Source of the DNA: Phycisphaeraceae bacterium
GTDB taxonomy: Bacteria; Planctomycetota; Phycisphaerae; Phycisphaerales; UBA1924
Assembly: GCA_019636615.1 (NCBI GenBank)
Contig: JAHBXF010000001.1
Span: forward strand, 1,674,001 to 1,738,000
Direction of reading: 5' to 3'
Length of the DNA: 64,000 nucleotides
The position numbers were made by a program, and so were the translations under genes. Within the stretch, counting starts at the first letter, position 1, and the number at the start of each line of letters is the position of its first letter. Shown here in pieces: positions 24,649-32,562 of this stretch. The notes beneath the pieces were generated by a model, which had not been told where the DNA came from, ran no database searches, and saw only the letters and a program-made list of their open reading frames with translations.

Positions 24649-27207
24649 TCAGCAGCCGCCGGCTTCCCAGGAGAGGAAGAAGGCCTCGACATCCTGCCCG
24701 TCAACACCGCCGTCGCGGTTGATGTCGGCCAGGTCATCGGCGGCCTCCCAGGCGATGAAGAAGGCTTCGACATCCTGCCCGTCAACGCCGCCGTCAGAGT
24801 TGAAGTCCCCGGGGCAGATCACGACCTCGAACTGGCGCATCATCTCGTGGTCTTCGTGCTCGAGGATGTGGCAGTGGTAGGGGAAGCGGCCGGTGAAAGA
24901 CTCGAAGCGCATGATGACGCGGGCGATGGTCTGGGGATCGACGCGCACGGTGTCTTTCCAGCCGCGCTCGTAGGCGGGCGGGGGAACACGCGGGCCGGTG
25001 GGGACGATCTCGCCATCGACGACGGTGAAGGGCTGGTAGTCGAGGATCTGCATGCCCACGAGGTGAACGTGCATGGGGTGGGTGACGCCTGAGCGGTTGA
25101 TGAAGGACCAGACTTCGGTGGTGCCCAGGATGGGGAACTCGGTGATGTCGTCCCAGCCCAGGTCGTTGATGAGCCACTTGTCGCCGGTGCAACTGTCGGA
25201 GACCTTGCGGAGGATGAAGTCGCGGTGTTCGCGGGCGAACTCTTCGTGCAAGGGTTCGATGGTGGAGAGCGAGGCGGGGATGGCGGCGGTGTGGCCGGTC
25301 TGCGAGCCCACGACGAACTTCATGACGTTGGGCACCACACCCTCGCCCGGCGTGCCGGGGAACGGGGCCGGCGCATCGTTGAGGAGGATGATCTCGGTGC
25401 CCGGCGCGTAGGGGGCGAAGTCGATGATGACATCGACGCGCTCGCCGGGGGTGATCAGGATGGACGAGCGGGAGACGAGGGCTTCGAGCAATCCGCCCTC
25501 GGTGCCGATCTGGATGATCTGGCCGCCGTTGGAGAGGGAGAGGTTGTAGGTACGAGAGCCGGAGCCGTTGAGAAGGCGGAAGCGGTACTTGCCGCGCTCG
25601 ACGTTGAGGAAGGGCCAGACGACGCCGTTGACAAGGATGACATCGCCGAAGAAGTGTTCGTGCCAGTCGTGGTCATAGCGGATGGAGCCGTCGGCGTTGA
25701 AGGATCGGTCCTGGATGGCCAGGGGGATCTCGTACTGACCGGCGGGCAGGTTGAGCGCGGCCTCGGCGGGGTCGCGGAGGAGGTAGAAACCGGCCAGGCC
25801 CATGTAGACGTTGAGGCGTGTGATGCCCAGGGCGTGGTCGTGGTACCAGATGGTGGCGGCACGCTGGTTGTTGGGGTATTCGTACAACTCGGAGGATTCG
25901 CCGGGGATCTGCGTGCGTTCGGGCTGTCCGTCGCTGATGGAATCGACGTGGCCGCCGTGGAGGTGGGTGACGGTGCGCGGGAGCGCGCCGTGGTGGTCCG
26001 GGCCGTGCAGGCAGGTGTCGACGTGCAGGGCGTGCTGGGTGAGGAGTTCGTCGTTCTCGTCGCGCAGGTCGTTGATCCAGTGCACTGTGACGGGCTGGCC
26101 GACCGAGGCCTCGATGGTGGGGCCGGGGAAGCGGCCGTCGTAACCCCAGACGGTGGTGAGGGGCAGGTCGCGGTGGAGTTTCTGGCGCACCTGACGGATG
26201 TTGATGGCGTAATGGGCTTCACCGCCGGGCTGCCCGGTGACGGGCTGCGCGATGGCGGGCATGGGGAGCGCATCGACGAATGGCGTGAGCACGGGGGCGC
26301 AGGTGCCGGCGCCGCACGGGGTGGCATCGCCCTGATAGGTGCCGCCCGCGCTGGCGCAGTCGGCCTGGGTTGCTTGAACACAGGTGCCGTCGACCAGGCA
26401 GCAGGCACCCTGCGATGCGCCGCAGGTGTTGGGCTGGCACGCAACACCATCGCCCTGGTAGACGCCGCCCTGCGCGGCGCAGTCTGCCGAGGTGCGCACC
26501 ACGCACGAGCCCGCGATGCAGCAGGCGCCCGTGGCCCCGGCTGGCGGGGTGTAGGTGATCGTGAGGCGGGGGCGGTTGTTGACGGTGCCGCTTTCGCGGC
26601 TATTGAAGCGCTTGGCCGTGGGGGAAACATTCTCTTTGCCGATGAGGATCCAGCCGTGGTTGTTCGCGGGGGCATCGAGCCACGACTGCACATCGGCCAC
26701 GAGTTCCGGTGTTGACGTCCACGAATAGAAACCAATGTCGGCATCGACCATCGCCAGCGCGCTGGCTTCGGGCTCGAAGTCGCCGCCGATATTCTGCCAG
26801 AAGACATCGGGGTAGAAGCGGTTTTCCCACGAGGCGTCGCCTTCGCCCGCGATGCCGCCGCTGCCTTCCTGGCCGTTGGCGTCTGAGGTAGTTTCGCCCC
26901 AACTCGCGAGCACGCGGTGGACATAGATCGGGTGTTCGCCGGCGATCGTGCGGTTCATGAACAGCCGCAGTTCGACGCCGGTGATGGTGGAGCCGGGGGG
27001 GATGGCGCTGAGGTCAAACTGCAGCAGGGCGCGCCGGGGTTCGCTGTTGGCGTTGGTCCCGACAAACAGGTAGATCCCCTGCGCGTTGGAGAGGTAGCCG
27101 TAGGGGGCGTAGAGGGTGTTGTCTTTGGATGGAGAAAGTTGCACCTGGTCTGCCGCGGCGGGGAGGGCGAGCAGGGTGAGCAGGCAAACCAGCAAGGAAC
27201 GCATCAT
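24649..27207 (-). CDS. Secreted multicopper oxidase with N-terminal DNRLRE-like domain, Cys-rich repeats and dockerin tail
   Basis: An 852-residue exported protein with signal peptide at 1-19. Residues about 20-215 form a DNRLRE/CBM96-like beta-sandwich (RRALLQFDLSAIPPGSTITG). Two 40-residue cysteine repeats starting G-A-C-C follow at about 222-305. A CotA/bilirubin-oxidase-like multicopper oxidase covers about 310-795. All four copper motifs are intact: THLHGGH, WYHDHALG, HPMHVHLVG and the type 1 site HCHILEHEDHEMM with its Met axial ligand. A duplicated DGGVDGQDVEAFF dockerin tail ends in G-G-C. Expected activity is oxidation of phenols, bilirubin-like compounds or metals with reduction of O2 to water. 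MM at the start; either ATG is possible. A GGTAT-TG-ATACC inverted repeat lies at 27356-27367, about 150 bp upstream. Confidence 0.9.
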   Translation of the reverse strand: MMRSLLVCLLTLLALPAAADQVQLSPSKDNTLYAPYGYLSNAQGIYLFVGTNANSEPRRALLQFDLSAIPPGSTITGVELRLFMNRTIAGEHPIYVHRVLASWGETTSDANGQEGSGGIAGEGDASWENRFYPDVFWQNIGGDFEPEASALAMVDADIGFYSWTSTPELVADVQSWLDAPANNHGWILIGKENVSPTAKRFNSRESGTVNNRPRLTITYTPPAGATGACCIAGSCVVRTSADCAAQGGVYQGDGVACQPNTCGASQGACCLVDGTCVQATQADCASAGGTYQGDATPCGAGTCAPVLTPFVDALPMPAIAQPVTGQPGGEAHYAINIRQVRQKLHRDLPLTTVWGYDGRFPGPTIEASVGQPVTVHWINDLRDENDELLTQHALHVDTCLHGPDHHGALPRTVTHLHGGHVDSISDGQPERTQIPGESSELYEYPNNQRAATIWYHDHALGITRLNVYMGLAGFYLLRDPAEAALNLPAGQYEIPLAIQDRSFNADGSIRYDHDWHEHFFGDVILVNGVVWPFLNVERGKYRFRLLNGSGSRTYNLSLSNGGQIIQIGTEGGLLEALVSRSSILITPGERVDVIIDFAPYAPGTEIILLNDAPAPFPGTPGEGVVPNVMKFVVGSQTGHTAAIPASLSTIEPLHEEFAREHRDFILRKVSDSCTGDKWLINDLGWDDITEFPILGTTEVWSFINRSGVTHPMHVHLVGMQILDYQPFTVVDGEIVPTGPRVPPPAYERGWKDTVRVDPQTIARVIMRFESFTGRFPYHCHILEHEDHEMMRQFEVVICPGDFNSDGGVDGQDVEAFFIAWEAADDLADINRDGGVDGQDVEAFFLSWEAGGC

Positions 27208-27355
27208 CTCGGACTCCGCTTTCTGGGTCGGTCAACCGTGCACGCCGTGTGCCGGGTATCCGGGCGCTGGTGGCAGTGCCGCACCACTCCATTCGGCTCA
27301 GGTTCGCGGCGGCTGCACTTGTCACTGAACAACATCAAATAGTATGTGGTGATCT

Positions 27356-27367
27356 GGTATTGATACC
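27356..27367. promoter_or_regulatory. Small inverted repeat upstream of the multicopper oxidase gene
   Basis: GGTAT-TG-ATACC lies in a locally A+T-rich part of the 211-bp gap between the oxidase and the SelL-like gene, next to CATACTATTT read on the minus strand, which resembles a -10 region. It could be an operator; position and symmetry are the only support. Confidence 0.25.
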
Positions 27368-27418
27368 GAAAGGAAACCCCCGGAACGATGGAGTACGTCC
27401 GAGAATCATCGCGATGGA

Positions 27419-28369
27419 TCAGGCGATGCCGGCGACCCGGCAGAAGTCTGGGCGATCGGCGGCGGATTGGTGGCGGAAGGCGCGGAGCACGCGACCGCGG
27501 TGGATGAGGAATGCGCCGGGCATCTGAAAGCCGTCGCCGGCGAGCGTGCCCACGCCGTGTCGTCGGAGAAGGCCCGCGGAGAGAAATCTCAGGGCGCAAA
27601 GGGGGCCGAAGAGGGCGGCGGGCGAGCCCTTCGAAAGATGGAGCGCGCTGTAAAGGTGTTTCTGCGGGTCGCTCACGCGGGGAAGGTCGGCAAGGTGGTA
27701 ACGTCGGAAGGCGTTCTCGGCGTGGTCGTCTGCGACCATGTGCACGAGGCACGGGGTGATGCCGCGCGATTCGAGCGAAGGACGCGCGGATGCCAGATCG
27801 GCCAGGGCCTCGCGGCAGAAGGTGCACCCCAGATGCCGCAGGCAGACGACCAGGACAGGTGTACGAGAAGCGAGCGCGTCGAGGGTTTCGCCGGTGTTGA
27901 GCGTGGCCCGCGTGAGGGCTTGGGCGAGTTCGGGGGGCTGCGGTGGGGAAGCGTCGAGAAGAGAGGCCAGGCGCCGGGGTTCATTCACGCGGTAGGCGTG
28001 GCGCAGCATGAGGAAGAAGGGCACCCACCAGAGAAGATCATTGGTGAGCAGCGTGAGGCCGAAGCGCAGCGGCACGGCGCCGTCGATGACGTGGGCCTGC
28101 ACAAAGCCCAGCGGGCCAAAGACCTTGCCCAGCAGGCCGACAAGCACGATGGGCCAATGGCGTGCGATGTCGCGCGCGGCGAGCCAGTAGCCCAGGCCGT
28201 AGACGCCGACGATCATGCCGATGCACTGCCAGAGGAAGGGGTAGTTCGGCTCGGGCAGTGCCATGAGCCGCCAGAAATGGGCGGGGAAGAGGATGCACCA
28301 CGCGCCCCACAGGAGGTTGTAGACGCCCGCGAGGCGGAGCACAGGCATCATCCAGCGGGGTTGGGGCAT
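27419..28369 (-). CDS. Membrane-anchored SelL-related thioredoxin-fold redox protein
   Basis: A 316-residue two-part protein. Residues 8-125 form four membrane spans (LRLAGVYNLLWGAWCILFPA, WPIVLVGLLGKVFGPLGFV and others). Residues about 145-316 form a peroxiredoxin/SelL-like thioredoxin domain with Cys182-x-x-Cys185 in LRHLGCTFCREAL. In selenoprotein L the equivalent positions are U-x-x-U, so this is the Cys form. The C-terminal part (GDGFQMPGAFLIHRGRVLRAFRH) follows the AhpC/TSA-like pattern. It probably reduces a disulfide or peroxide at the membrane. The sigma factor gene lies 35 bp upstream on the same strand. Confidence 0.8.
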   Translation of the reverse strand: MPQPRWMMPVLRLAGVYNLLWGAWCILFPAHFWRLMALPEPNYPFLWQCIGMIVGVYGLGYWLAARDIARHWPIVLVGLLGKVFGPLGFVQAHVIDGAVPLRFGLTLLTNDLLWWVPFFLMLRHAYRVNEPRRLASLLDASPPQPPELAQALTRATLNTGETLDALASRTPVLVVCLRHLGCTFCREALADLASARPSLESRGITPCLVHMVADDHAENAFRRYHLADLPRVSDPQKHLYSALHLSKGSPAALFGPLCALRFLSAGLLRRHGVGTLAGDGFQMPGAFLIHRGRVLRAFRHQSAADRPDFCRVAGIA

Positions 28370-28404
28370 GTGGTAAGGTTCGCTGCCGGGGCAGGGCCGG
28401 ATGC

Positions 28405-29121
28405 CTACGGCTCGACGCCCCGGCGCGAGCGGTGCGAGGGGAGCACCGGGGCCGGGGCGTCTTCACCCATGCACTGGCGGAGTTTGGCGATGGCCTCGGC
28501 GTGCCGCCGGCAGATGGTTGACTTGTTCTTATTGAGGATGGCACCGACCTCGGACATGGATTTCTGTTCGAGGTAGAGCATGCGCACGAGCGCGGCGTCG
28601 TCCGGGGGGAGTGAGTCGATGGCGTCGCGCAGGCGGCCGCGGATCTCGCGGCCTTCGCTCTCGGTGGTCGGTGCCGCGCCGGAGTCGGCGGGGCCTTCAC
28701 GCGTGGAGTCATCGTCAACGATCGAGGACATGAGGTAGACCGCGCCCAGGCGTTCGACGGCTTCGCTGAACTGGCGGGCGAGGTAGCGGGGATCGTCAGA
28801 GGCGGAGAGTTTGTCGGCGTCGTGCTCGAGCGCGTCGTTGAGGACAGAGTGTTCGTGCACCTGTCGGCGCGCGGCCGGGGGCAGCCACGTCATTTTGCGC
28901 AGGCCGTCGAATATGGCCCCGCGGATGCGGTAGTGGGCGAAGGTGGTGAAAGAGACCCCGCGGGTGGGGTCGAACTGTCGCGCGGCTTCAACCAGGCCTA
29001 ACTGCCCGAAGGCGACAAGTTCTTCGAAGTCTGCGTGCGCGGGAAGGTGCTTGGCGATGTTGCGCGCCAGCGCCCGCACGTAGGGCTGCTGTTCGATGAT
29101 GAGCCGATCGGCCGGGTTCAT
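28405..29121 (-). CDS. Sigma-70 family RNA polymerase sigma factor, FliA/WhiG type
   Basis: A 238-residue sigma factor. Region 2 is well conserved (DFEELVAFGQLGLVEAARQFDPTRGVSFTTFAHYRIRGAIFD; the -10 binding part ends with FDGLRKMTWLP). Region 3 is reduced, and region 4 carries a helix-turn-helix (LPPDDAALVRMLYLEQKSMSEVGAILNKNKSTICRRHAEAI). The closest groups are the FliA/WhiG/SigF sigma factors lacking region 1. No anti-sigma factor is adjacent. The upstream genes on the same strand are an FHA protein and a Ser/Thr kinase. A candidate TATAAC -10 lies at 29183-29188 in the 91-bp gap. Its regulon (motility, envelope or stress) cannot be deduced here. Confidence 0.9.
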   Translation of the reverse strand: MNPADRLIIEQQPYVRALARNIAKHLPAHADFEELVAFGQLGLVEAARQFDPTRGVSFTTFAHYRIRGAIFDGLRKMTWLPPAARRQVHEHSVLNDALEHDADKLSASDDPRYLARQFSEAVERLGAVYLMSSIVDDDSTREGPADSGAAPTTESEGREIRGRLRDAIDSLPPDDAALVRMLYLEQKSMSEVGAILNKNKSTICRRHAEAIAKLRQCMGEDAPAPVLPSHRSRRGVEP

Positions 29122-29212
29122 GCGCTCGCAGGGGATGAAGAGCGTTTACGGGGCGTGGCCGCGCGGTCGCGGCGGGGACGGAGTTATATGGCCCATTCGG
29201 CTCTGGGGCGTG

Positions 29213-29893
29213 TCACGAGGCCCGCCCGGCGAGGATGAGCAGCAGGATGGCCCCGGCGCAGCAGAGGACGATGATGGCCAGGGCGACCATTTTGAGGTTG
29301 TCTTCGAGGGGTGTTGAGGCGGGGGGAGGGGGTGGTGGCGGCGCGACGGCCCGCGGGGGCGGCTTGACCACGGGAGCGGACGGGGTGGATGGCGCGGGCT
29401 CTGGCCCCTGGCGCATGGGCGAAGCACGGGGCGAGGAAAGGACATCCCAGAAGCACTCATAGCGCAGGGCGGTGGCGCCGACGATGATGAGATCGCCGTG
29501 GCGCAGTTCGGCCGGCGCGCCCACGCGGGCACCGTTCAAGGTGGTGCCCCACACGCTCTGCAGGTCTTCCACAAACCAGCGCCCGCGGCGCATGAGCAGG
29601 CGGGCGTGCCGGCGTGAGACGTGCGCATCGTGCAGCGTGATGTCGGACGTGTCGTCTCGCCCCAGCACGAGCGTGGCGCCCTCGCGTTCGGGCAGGCAGA
29701 CAAAGCCCACGGCGCCGGCCGCTGGTGGCGATGCCGCGGACGCGCCCGCCGGTTCGGGGCCGCTGGCGACCATCGCGCCGCCCCACACCCGCAGCATGGG
29801 CGACGCCCAGGAGGCGTGCCCGGGAGGCGGATCGTCTGCCCGGCGTTGCTGCTGGGGCGGTCGCTCGCGCTCGGTCGCGGGGGCGTGGTTCAT
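29213..29893 (-). CDS. FHA-domain protein with C-terminal membrane anchor
   Basis: A 226-residue protein. The forkhead-associated domain spans about residues 60-150 with the classic phosphothreonine-binding pattern LVLGRDDTSDITLHDAHVSRRHARL and GTTLNGARV. A Pro-rich linker with runs of eight or more prolines follows, then a single C-terminal span (VALAIIVLCCAGAILLLIL). The start ATG overlaps the kinase stop codon (ATGA, 29890-29893), so the pair is translationally coupled and this protein is a likely substrate or adaptor of the kinase. The N-terminus is rich in Gln/Pro. Its downstream partner is not evident; the neighbouring sigma factor is one candidate. Confidence 0.9.
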   Translation of the reverse strand: MNHAPATERERPPQQQRRADDPPPGHASWASPMLRVWGGAMVASGPEPAGASAASPPAAGAVGFVCLPEREGATLVLGRDDTSDITLHDAHVSRRHARLLMRRGRWFVEDLQSVWGTTLNGARVGAPAELRHGDLIIVGATALRYECFWDVLSSPRASPMRQGPEPAPSTPSAPVVKPPPRAVAPPPPPPPASTPLEDNLKMVALAIIVLCCAGAILLLILAGRAS

Positions 29894-30978
29894 GCGCGTG
29901 TTCCTTCGGCCCCGGCGGTGGGCAGGCGAAGAATGCTCGAGTTGCGCCAGCGCGTGAGGCGCGTGCCGGCAGACCCCGCGGCCTGCCGCAGCGCGTCGGC
30001 GAACTGGGCCGCGCTGGTGTAGCGTTTGGCCGGGTCGCGTCGCAGCGCGCGGTCGCAGACCGTGGCGATGGCCAAGGGGGTGCGGCGTTCGGCATCGCGC
30101 ACGGGGATGGGGTCGAGCGTGGCGGTGGCGAGCACGGCCTGGGCGCACGTGTGCGATTGTGCGCCGTCGCCCCAGAGGGGCCGGCGCGAGAGCAGTTCAT
30201 AGAGCACCGCACTCAGCGACCAGACGTCAGCGCCGGGGCCGGCGGCGACGCCCTGAACCCCCATGCCGGCGCACGCTGCGGCGGCGATCTGCTCGGGGGC
30301 CATCCATCGCGGGGAGACGAACGCGCCGTCTCCCGGGCCGGCGTGCGGGGCTTCGGCGCCTGTGAAATCGCTGATGAGCAGTCGGCCGTCGGAGGTCAAA
30401 AGCAGGTTGGAGGGTTTGATGTCGCCGTGCACCAGCCCGCGATCATGGGCGGCCTGGAGCGCCATCGCGGCCGAGGCGAACCAGTGCGCGAGGAGCCTGG
30501 CGTAAACATCCGAGCCGGTGGTAAGGTCGCGCAGATCGGGGTGGAGGCAGGCGACATCGACACCCAGCGCGCTGAGCAGTTCGCGCCCGTCGAGGCCCCA
30601 CACATCGGCGCGAGCGGCGCGGCCGGCCAGTTGCGAGCCGCACGGGCCGTCGATCAGGTCCATCACCACGCAGCGGGCGACTGGGGTTTGCAGCCACGCG
30701 CGCACGCGCACGATGCCGGTGTGGCCCAGCGCGCTCACGGCCTGCGCGGCCCTGAGCGTGCGTGCCGCGCCTGGGTGGTTGGCGCGCATGATCTTGAGCG
30801 CGACGTGCTCGCCCTTGGGGTCTCTGGCGCGGTAGACCCAGCCCGTGGCACCGCGGCCGATGAGGGAAAGAGATGAGAACCCCTCCGGCGGCGGCGGGGG
30901 GGGCAGATCGACAGCGGGGGGCGCCGGCGGGGCGACGCGTCGGGTGTCGTGTGCGTTGCTCGCGGGGTGCGTGCTCAC
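29890..30978 (-). CDS. Eukaryotic-like Ser/Thr protein kinase with altered catalytic motifs
   Basis: A 362-residue Hanks-type kinase domain protein. The glycine-rich loop is IGRGATGWVYRA (40-51), the ATP-anchoring Lys62 lies in VALKIM, the catalytic loop is HGDIKPSNLLL (184-194) and the activation-loop end is WMAPEQI (225-231). Two motifs deviate: HRD is HGD, typical of non-RD kinases, and DFG is D204-F-T, preceded by Ser. The catalytic Asp186, Lys188, Asn191 and the metal-binding Asp204 are retained, so activity is plausible. There is no membrane span or sensor domain. It ends in an ATGA overlap with the FHA gene. Its 47-bp gap to the decarboxylase gene is divergent. Confidence 0.9.
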   Translation of the reverse strand: MSTHPASNAHDTRRVAPPAPPAVDLPPPPPPEGFSSLSLIGRGATGWVYRARDPKGEHVALKIMRANHPGAARTLRAAQAVSALGHTGIVRVRAWLQTPVARCVVMDLIDGPCGSQLAGRAARADVWGLDGRELLSALGVDVACLHPDLRDLTTGSDVYARLLAHWFASAAMALQAAHDRGLVHGDIKPSNLLLTSDGRLLISDFTGAEAPHAGPGDGAFVSPRWMAPEQIAAAACAGMGVQGVAAGPGADVWSLSAVLYELLSRRPLWGDGAQSHTCAQAVLATATLDPIPVRDAERRTPLAIATVCDRALRRDPAKRYTSAAQFADALRQAAGSAGTRLTRWRNSSILRLPTAGAEGTRA

Positions 30979-31025
30979 GCGGGAAGCATACGTAGGGGCG
31001 GGGGTGGGCGGGGAGGTCTATAACT

Positions 31026-32528
31026 GTGGCGATGCATCCACCGCACATGTCGTCGCAGGAGTTTCGTGAAGCGGGCCGGCGCGCGATCGACTGGATCGCC
31101 GACTATTGGGAACGGGTCGAGGGCATGCCTGTTCACTCAAAGGCCGCGCCGGGCGAGATCGGCGCGATGCTGCCCGGGCACGCGCCCGAGCAGGGCGGCG
31201 AGGGTGTGTGGGAAGAGATATTCGCCGACCTGGACCGGGTGGTGCTGCCGGGGGTGACGCACTGGCAGCACCCGTCGTTCTTCGCGTTTTTCTCGGCCAA
31301 CGCCTCGGGGCCCGCGGTGATCGCCGAGGCCATCAGCGCCGGGCTGGGCGTGCAGGGGATGCTGTGGACAACCAGCCCGGCGTGCACCGAGATCGAGCAG
31401 CGCATGCTCGACTGGCTGGGCGAACTGGTGGGCCTCCCGGCGTCGTTTCTCTGGAGTTCTTCGGGCGGAGAGGGCGGGGGCGTGATCGAGGGCACGGCCA
31501 GCGAGTCGACGCTGGTGGCGATGCTGGCGGCGCGTGACAGCGCCCGCGCGGCCCTTCGCGCCGCCGGTGAGCCGGATTCGCTTGACCGCCTCGTGTGCTA
31601 CGCCTCCAACCAGGCGCACTCTTCGGTGATGAAGGCCGCCATGATCGGCGGGCTGGCGCGCGGGCCCGACGACGCGCGCGCCGTGCGGCTGATCGGGGTG
31701 GATGAGACATTCCGCATGCGGCCCGATCTGCTCGCCGCGGCGATGGAAGACGACGAGCGCCGCGGGCGCGTGCCGTTTTTCGTGTGCGCCACGGTGGGCA
31801 CGACGGGGGTGACCGCCGTAGACCCCGTGGCCGGCGTGGCGGCGGTGATCGCCGGCCGGGGCGGGGTCGCGGGGCGTCCGTGGCTGCACGTGGACGCGGC
31901 GCACGCCGGCGCGGCGTGTGTATGCCCCGAGATGCGATGGATGTTCGAGGGTGTCGAGCACGCCGATTCGCTCTGTTTCAACCCGCACAAGTGGCTGCTG
32001 GTGAACTTTGACTGCGGGTGCTTCTGGACGCGCCGCCGGCGGGCGGTGACCGACGCGTTGAGCATCACGCCCGAGTATCTGCGCAACGCCGCGAGCGACT
32101 CGGGCCGGGTGGCCGACCTGCGAGACTGGCAGGTGCCGCTGGGGCGGCGGTTCCGCGCGTTGAAGTTGTGGATGGTTCTGCGGCGGTACGGTGCGTCGGG
32201 GCTTCGCGGGTATATCCGCGAACATCTGCGGCTGGCCCTGATGCTTGAATCATGGGTGTGCGAGGATGCGCGCTTTGAACTGGCCGCGCCGTGCACGATG
32301 AACCTGGTCTGCTTCAGGCTGCGTCACGGCGACAACGCGGCGAACACGGACCTGATGCACCGCGTGAACGCGACGGGGCGCGCGTACCTCACGCACACGG
32401 TGCTGCCGCCGCGGGTGGAGGGGCAGCCGGGTGTGGTGGCGCTGCGTGTGGCGGTGAGCGGCGCTTTCACGCAGGAGCGTCACGTGCGGGCGCTGTGGGA
32501 CCTGATCAGGGAGTTGGCCCGCGCGTGA
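31026..32528 (+). CDS. PLP-dependent aromatic-L-amino-acid decarboxylase family protein
   Basis: A 500-residue group II decarboxylase. It has the family N-terminus (FREAGRRAIDWIADYWERVE), the WQHPSFFAFFSANAS block, the PLP-binding segments VDAAHAGAA and FNPHKWLLVNFDC (the Schiff-base Lys), and the C-terminal small domain. Likely substrates are tryptophan, tyrosine or phenylalanine; these cannot be separated by sequence. GTG at 31026 is 9 nt after GGGGAGG and is preferred over ATG at 31032, which would be 15 nt away. The gene is divergent from the kinase gene and converges with the ATP-grasp gene, with 34 bp between stops. Confidence 0.93.
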   Translation: MAMHPPHMSSQEFREAGRRAIDWIADYWERVEGMPVHSKAAPGEIGAMLPGHAPEQGGEGVWEEIFADLDRVVLPGVTHWQHPSFFAFFSANASGPAVIAEAISAGLGVQGMLWTTSPACTEIEQRMLDWLGELVGLPASFLWSSSGGEGGGVIEGTASESTLVAMLAARDSARAALRAAGEPDSLDRLVCYASNQAHSSVMKAAMIGGLARGPDDARAVRLIGVDETFRMRPDLLAAAMEDDERRGRVPFFVCATVGTTGVTAVDPVAGVAAVIAGRGGVAGRPWLHVDAAHAGAACVCPEMRWMFEGVEHADSLCFNPHKWLLVNFDCGCFWTRRRRAVTDALSITPEYLRNAASDSGRVADLRDWQVPLGRRFRALKLWMVLRRYGASGLRGYIREHLRLALMLESWVCEDARFELAAPCTMNLVCFRLRHGDNAANTDLMHRVNATGRAYLTHTVLPPRVEGQPGVVALRVAVSGAFTQERHVRALWDLIRELARA

Positions 32529-32562
32529 GCGGGGTGAAGGGGGCGGCGGTGCGGGCGGGGGC

